This document shows, piece after piece, positions 5,050 through 7,935 of a stretch of DNA of 7,935 nt (within the stretch, counting starts at the first letter, position 1; each line of letters begins with the position of its first letter). Under the pieces are notes generated by a model, which searched no databases, was not told the DNA's origin, and saw only the letters and a list, made by a program, of their open reading frames with translations. The DNA comes from Alphaproteobacteria bacterium. Lineage in GTDB: Bacteria; Pseudomonadota; Alphaproteobacteria; CACIAM-22H2. Position numbers and translations under genes: made by a program. Location: positions 1 through 7,935 of the forward strand of contig VGDA01000155.1 of assembly GCA_016869915.1 (NCBI GenBank), read 5' to 3'.

Positions 5050-7104
5050 TCAATTCTTGTAGAACCACGTCTCTGGGTGGGCGCCGCCCGGGGTCCGGCA
5101 ATGCTGCGCGATGCAGTTGCGGGACGGGATGTTGCCCAGTCGGTTGCTCACCAGACGCACGCCCATCAGCGCCGAGGACTGTCCGACGGTGCCTATGCCG
5201 TATTGCTGGTCGATGACAATTTTCCAGATCTCCTGCGCCGTCCTGATGCGGTCTTCGGTCTTCTGCCCGGCGGCCGAGCGGAAGAGGTCGAAGATCTTCA
5301 GGATTTCCTGATCCTCCGGCTTCTTGCCCTGGGCTCCGCCCGAGGCGAACCACTTGCCGTGCTCGGGCCCCATGAAGGCCTCGCTCGGTGGCGCTTCGAC
5401 CGGGATCGCATGGCGCGGGAACAGATAGAGCAGCTCCGTGCCGCCGTTGTTCCAGACCATGATCTGGTGCTCGTTATTGGATGTGCGCGTCATGGCGAGC
5501 GTACGCTCGGTGTCGCGCACGTCGGCCTGGATGCCCACCTTCGCCCATTGGTCGGCGACCATCTCGGAGATCTTCGGCCAGGGCAGGAAGGCCTGCACGG
5601 CCTGGATCTGCAGGCGCAGACGCTGACCGTTGTCGGTGCGCAGGCGGAAGCCCTGCGCGTCCTTGCGTGTCAGGCCGATGCGGTCAAGCATCTCGTTGGC
5701 CTGCTTCTGGTCGAAGGTCGACCATTTCTCGCGCCAGCCCGGTCCCGGGAAGTGGGGCAGGGCCTCGCCCGGCGCGACGGAGCCCGGCACGGCGACGCCG
5801 AGCCAGAACGCCTCGTTGAGCTGCCTGCGGTCGAGGGCAAGCGACAGCGCGCGCCTGAAGTCGACGTTGCGCAGCCACTTGGCGATCTCGGGATCCGCTT
5901 CGAAGCTCTGGTTAAAGTAGTAGATCGCGTCGGAACCGTTGAGCGCGAGGTCGAGATGGACCTTGTAGCGTCCACGCGCCTGGTTCTCGAGGATCACCGG
6001 CAGCTTGCCGATGTCGATGTGGCGCTCCTGCAGGTCGTATTCGCCGGCCATCGCGCGCAGGTTCAGCACCTCGAGGTTCTCGGCGAGCGTCATGACGACA
6101 CCGTCGAGATACGGAAGCTGGTTGCCCGCGGTGTCGACCGCCCAGTAGTACGGGTTGCGCTCCATCACCCAGGTGGCGCGGTTGATCGGCTGGACCGTCT
6201 TGAACGGGCCAAGCACCGGCAGCTCGGGATTGAGCGTCCAGTCCTTCTTGAAGTGCAGGCGCGCGACCCAGTTGTCGAAGCCTTCGGCGCGGGCGGCCGC
6301 GTTCGCAGCCTCGACGCCGCCCTGCACATATTTCGGCAGGAACTGCTTGAGGTAGTGGGCGGGAGCATAGGCCCCATGGCTGCGCTTGTCGGATTGCCGG
6401 ACCGCCTGACCGCCGCCGATCAGCGTGTCGCCGGCCATCAGGTCCTCGAAGAGATAGAACGGCACGTCGAATTCGAAATTCACCGTGTAGTCGTCGACCT
6501 TGACGATGCGCCCGGGCCTGCCCTGCGGCGACATGTCGCTGATCGGCGTCGGCACGATGTCCTTGTTGCCGTACACGTCCTCGAACCAGAACACGAAGTC
6601 GTTCGCCGTCATCGGCGCGCCATCGGACCAGCGCAGTCCGCGGCGCAGGTTGAGCGTGAAGGTCTTGCCGTCGTCGCTCATCTTCCATCCCTTGGCGAGG
6701 GACGGGTTCGGCTTGGCGCCGGTGTGGTCGACCAGGATCGGGCGGTCGGAGGCGTTGATGCGGTTGCCGTTCTCGTTGTCGCCCGGCCCGGTGAAGCCGC
6801 GGCGCCAGACGCCGCCATACTTGCCGATCTCCTGGACGGGCTTGATGACCATCAGGTCCTGGGGAAGGCGGTCCTTCACCGCGGGCAGCCTGCCCTGCCT
6901 CACCAGATCGGCGAGCTGGGGTGCCTCGTTGAACGACTTCGGCCACTGGGCCTCGTCGGTGATGATCGTGATGCCTTCCGGCTTGCCGACGAGCCCGGAC
7001 TGCGACAGCGCGCTCTGGGCCTTGGCCTCCAGCGCGGGCAGCAGCGAGATCGCGAGGGCCGTGCCCAGCGCGAGGCGCGCCAGGAATTGCCTGCGAGATG
7101 TCAT
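5050..7104 (-). CDS. ABC transporter periplasmic substrate-binding protein, SBP family 5, large subfamily, Tat-like signal
   Basis: A 684-residue extracytoplasmic solute receptor that would deliver substrate to the two permeases downstream. The N-terminus has a twin-arginine-like motif SRRQFLA (3-9) and a moderately hydrophobic stretch (about 10-25). A likely cleavage site lies after AKA (27-29). An extra N-terminal segment (about 31-95) precedes the usual opening of the fold at GKYGGVWRRGF (94-104). Family 5 hallmarks follow, including a DDGKTFTLNLRRGLRWSDG stretch (144-162) and TANDFVFWFEDV (166-177). FRRALSLALDR, further along, is another family signature. DppA-like proteins are near 530 residues, so this belongs to a larger class often linked to sugars or other non-peptide solutes. 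Two cysteines near the end (664 and 669) could form a disulfide. The start at 7104 is supported by GGGAGGA 3 bases upstream and by the signal peptide. It is the first gene of the operon. The ligand is unknown. Confidence 0.94.
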   Translation of the reverse strand: MTSRRQFLARLALGTALAISLLPALEAKAQSALSQSGLVGKPEGITIITDEAQWPKSFNEAPQLADLVRQGRLPAVKDRLPQDLMVIKPVQEIGKYGGVWRRGFTGPGDNENGNRINASDRPILVDHTGAKPNPSLAKGWKMSDDGKTFTLNLRRGLRWSDGAPMTANDFVFWFEDVYGNKDIVPTPISDMSPQGRPGRIVKVDDYTVNFEFDVPFYLFEDLMAGDTLIGGGQAVRQSDKRSHGAYAPAHYLKQFLPKYVQGGVEAANAAARAEGFDNWVARLHFKKDWTLNPELPVLGPFKTVQPINRATWVMERNPYYWAVDTAGNQLPYLDGVVMTLAENLEVLNLRAMAGEYDLQERHIDIGKLPVILENQARGRYKVHLDLALNGSDAIYYFNQSFEADPEIAKWLRNVDFRRALSLALDRRQLNEAFWLGVAVPGSVAPGEALPHFPGPGWREKWSTFDQKQANEMLDRIGLTRKDAQGFRLRTDNGQRLRLQIQAVQAFLPWPKISEMVADQWAKVGIQADVRDTERTLAMTRTSNNEHQIMVWNNGGTELLYLFPRHAIPVEAPPSEAFMGPEHGKWFASGGAQGKKPEDQEILKIFDLFRSAAGQKTEDRIRTAQEIWKIVIDQQYGIGTVGQSSALMGVRLVSNRLGNIPSRNCIAQHCRTPGGAHPETWFYKN

Positions 7105-7107
7105 GCG

Positions 7108-7114
7108 TCCTCCC
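7108..7114 (-). promoter_or_regulatory. Shine-Dalgarno of the binding-protein gene
   Basis: The coding strand reads GGGAGGA followed by CGC and the ATG at 7104. This is the strongest ribosome-binding site in the window. It fixes the start of the binding protein and suggests high translation, in contrast to the permease that follows. Confidence 0.8.
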
Positions 7115-7129
7115 TTTCCCGGCGGCCAG

Positions 7130-7149
7130 GCGGCCGTCCGGACGGTCGC
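7130..7149. promoter_or_regulatory. Palindromic operator candidate over the transporter transcription start
   Basis: The core CCGTCCGGACGG (7134-7145) is a perfect 12-base palindrome. One G/T mismatch on each flank is followed by three more matching pairs (GCG at 7130-7132, CGC at 7147-7149), giving 9 matching pairs of 10 across 20 bases. The predicted transcription start of the transporter operon (about 7144) falls inside it, which is a classical place for a repressor to block RNA polymerase. It could also form a hairpin at the start of the mRNA. No regulator gene is in the window, so the binding family is unknown. Confidence 0.5.
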
Positions 7150-7150
7150 G

Positions 7151-7180
7151 AGTAGACCGAGTCCGGCGCGGGAGCGTCAA
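7151..7180 (-). promoter_or_regulatory. Sigma70-like promoter for the ABC transporter operon
   Basis: On the - strand, -35 TTGACG (7180-7175; 5 of 6 to consensus) and -10 TCTACT (7156-7151; 4 of 6) are separated by 18 bases. The predicted start of transcription is near 7144, giving a leader of about 40 bases before the ATG at 7104. The orientation, spacing and position in the divergent spacer fit the operon well. Confidence 0.55.
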
Positions 7181-7200
7181 GCAAAAGGGGTAGCGAAGCA

Positions 7201-7230
7201 TTGGGCATACCCGTGCCGGTCGCATAGATT
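7201..7230 (+). promoter_or_regulatory. Weak sigma70-like promoter for the uronate dehydrogenase gene
   Basis: TTGGGC (7201-7206; 3 of 6) and TAGATT (7225-7230; 4 of 6) are 18 bases apart. Transcription would start near 7237, about 48 bases before the ATG at 7285. This is the only AT-rich patch in the right place and orientation. The -35 is poor, so the promoter may need an activator or may not be real. Confidence 0.3.
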
Positions 7231-7272
7231 TCCGCCCCGTGGCGGGCGGCAGGCCAAGGCCCGCGCAATGGC

Positions 7273-7278
7273 AGGGAG
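7273..7278 (+). promoter_or_regulatory. Shine-Dalgarno of the uronate dehydrogenase-like gene
   Basis: AGGGAG lies 6 bases before the ATG at 7285 and favours this start over the in-frame ATG at 7297, where the nearest purine run (AGGAAG) directly touches the codon. Confidence 0.6.
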
Positions 7279-7284
7279 CGAGAG

Positions 7285-7935
7285 ATGGGCAGGAAGATGA
7301 AGCGGGTCCTGATCACCGGCGCGGCCGGCGGCATCGGAAGGAGCCTTCGCGGCCTCATGCGCGGCATCTATCCGGAACTGGTGCTGAGCGACCGGGTCGC
7401 GCCCGCCGACCTCGCGCCCGCCGAGCGCTTCGTCGCCGCCGACCTCGCCGACCTCGCCCAGGTCGAGTCGATCTGCGGGGGCGTCGACGGGATCGTCCAC
7501 CTGGGCGGCCGCAGCGTCGAGGACAGCTGGGAGGAGATCCATCCCGCCAACATCGTCGGCTGCTACAACCTCTACGAGGCCGCGCGGCGCAAGGGCGTGA
7601 AGCGCGTGATCTTCGCGTCGACGAACCACGTCGTCGGCTTCTACCGGCGCACCCGCCGGATCGACAACCGCGTGCAGCCCAGGCCCGACAGCCGCTACGG
7701 CGTCAGCAAGGCCTATGGCGAGGCGCTGGCCGCGCTCTACGCCGACAAGTACGGCGTCGAGAGCCTGTGCGTGCGCATCGGCAACTACGGCGACAAGCCG
7801 CTCGACAAACGCCGCCTGAGCATGTGGCTGAGCCCGCGCGACTTCCTGCAGCTGGCGCGCATCGGCCTCGAGCACCCGGACGTCCATTTCGAGATCGTCT
7901 ACGGCTCCTCGCATTGCGAGCGCGCGTGGTGGGAC
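7285..7935 (+). CDS. udh: Uronate dehydrogenase-like NAD-dependent epimerase/dehydratase family oxidoreductase, 3' truncated
   Basis: 217 residues are visible; the gene runs off the window. It is an extended short-chain dehydrogenase. The Rossmann nucleotide motif TGAAGGIGR is at 11-19, and DLADLAQVE follows the second half of the fold at 53-61. The substrate-side HLGGRSVEDSWEEI is at 72-85, catalytic Ser112 lies in FASTNH (110-115), and the Tyr138/Lys142 pair is in YGVSK. HLGG-SVE, N-GCYNLYEAAR, ASTNH and the closing WWD resemble Agrobacterium-type uronate dehydrogenase, which oxidises D-galacturonate and D-glucuronate to aldarolactones with NAD. That enzyme is about 265 residues, so roughly 50 are missing here. 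The gene is divergent from the transporter operon across a shared regulatory spacer, which suggests joint control and uptake of a uronate-bearing solute. Other sugar dehydrogenase or epimerase activities of the same family remain possible. Confidence 0.82.
   Translation, partial: MGRKMKRVLITGAAGGIGRSLRGLMRGIYPELVLSDRVAPADLAPAERFVAADLADLAQVESICGGVDGIVHLGGRSVEDSWEEIHPANIVGCYNLYEAARRKGVKRVIFASTNHVVGFYRRTRRIDNRVQPRPDSRYGVSKAYGEALAALYADKYGVESLCVRIGNYGDKPLDKRRLSMWLSPRDFLQLARIGLEHPDVHFEIVYGSSHCERAWWD

Noticed and set aside
4984..7155. Long + strand open frame (723 codons) opposite the binding-protein gene
   Set aside because: It is the frame created by the reverse complement of a GC-rich gene, where stop codons are rare. 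The translation is low-complexity and rich in Arg, Val, Leu, His and Asp with no recognisable motif, whereas the - strand frame has a signal peptide and family motifs.
7232..7249. CCGCCC/GGGCGG hairpin in the leader of the uronate dehydrogenase-like gene
   Set aside because: It is a six-base GC stem with a 6-base loop in very GC-rich DNA, with no T-run or alternative structure to suggest an attenuator or riboswitch.
7268..7270. ATG at 7268 as start of the divergent gene
   Set aside because: It is out of frame with the conserved Rossmann motif. The ATG at 7285 has a well-spaced AGGGAG and the correct frame.
1..7935. RNA genes, CRISPR arrays, insertion sequences, prophage genes or toxin-antitoxin pairs
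   Set aside because: I saw no tRNA-like cloverleaf, regularly spaced repeats, transposase motifs, terminal inverted repeats or target duplications. Nearly all sequence is accounted for by the seven genes and the 180-base and 64-base spacers.

Overview
The window is GC-rich (roughly two thirds G+C by eye), densely coded and almost free of spacers. Gene content, codon use and the resemblance of the products to rhizobial and other alphaproteobacterial proteins suggest a soil or plant-associated alphaproteobacterium. This assignment is an inference, because the window holds no rRNA or other phylogenetic marker.

Layout. On the + strand, 1-333 is the 3' end of a tartrate/D-malate/isopropylmalate-type beta-decarboxylating dehydrogenase. 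It overlaps by 4 bases a MaoC-type hot-dog acyl dehydratase (330-818). Converging on this pair, and separated from it by only 16 bases, is a complete five-gene ABC importer operon on the - strand. In transcription order it encodes a large periplasmic substrate-binding protein with a twin-arginine-like signal (7104 to 5050), two permeases (4985 to 3993 and 3996 to 2854) and two ATPases (2861 to 1848 and 1851 to 835). The last four genes overlap by 4, 8 and 4 bases, whereas the binding-protein gene is set apart by a 64-base spacer containing a perfect 11-bp hairpin. Divergent from the operon, across a 180-base regulatory spacer (7105-7284), is a uronate dehydrogenase-like gene (7285-7935, cut by the window end).

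How the genes may work together. The transporter belongs to the dipeptide/oligopeptide (Dpp/Opp) family. Members of that family also carry oligosaccharides, glycosides and opines, so its substrate cannot be read from the sequence. The divergent uronate dehydrogenase (hexuronate to aldarolactone) and the tartrate-type hydroxyacid dehydrogenase suggest a sugar-acid theme: uptake of a uronate-containing compound followed by oxidative breakdown. This is a guilt-by-association hypothesis.

Regulation. The divergent spacer holds a good sigma70-like promoter for the transporter (TTGACG, 18-base spacer, TCTACT). A 20-base near-perfect palindrome sits over its predicted start of transcription and looks like a repressor operator. 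A weaker promoter faces the uronate dehydrogenase. No regulator gene lies in the window. I found no tRNA, rRNA, CRISPR array, insertion sequence or phage gene. The most unusual features are the hairpin that would bring a distant Shine-Dalgarno element to standard spacing before the first permease, and the four-cysteine C-terminal domains present in both ATPases.
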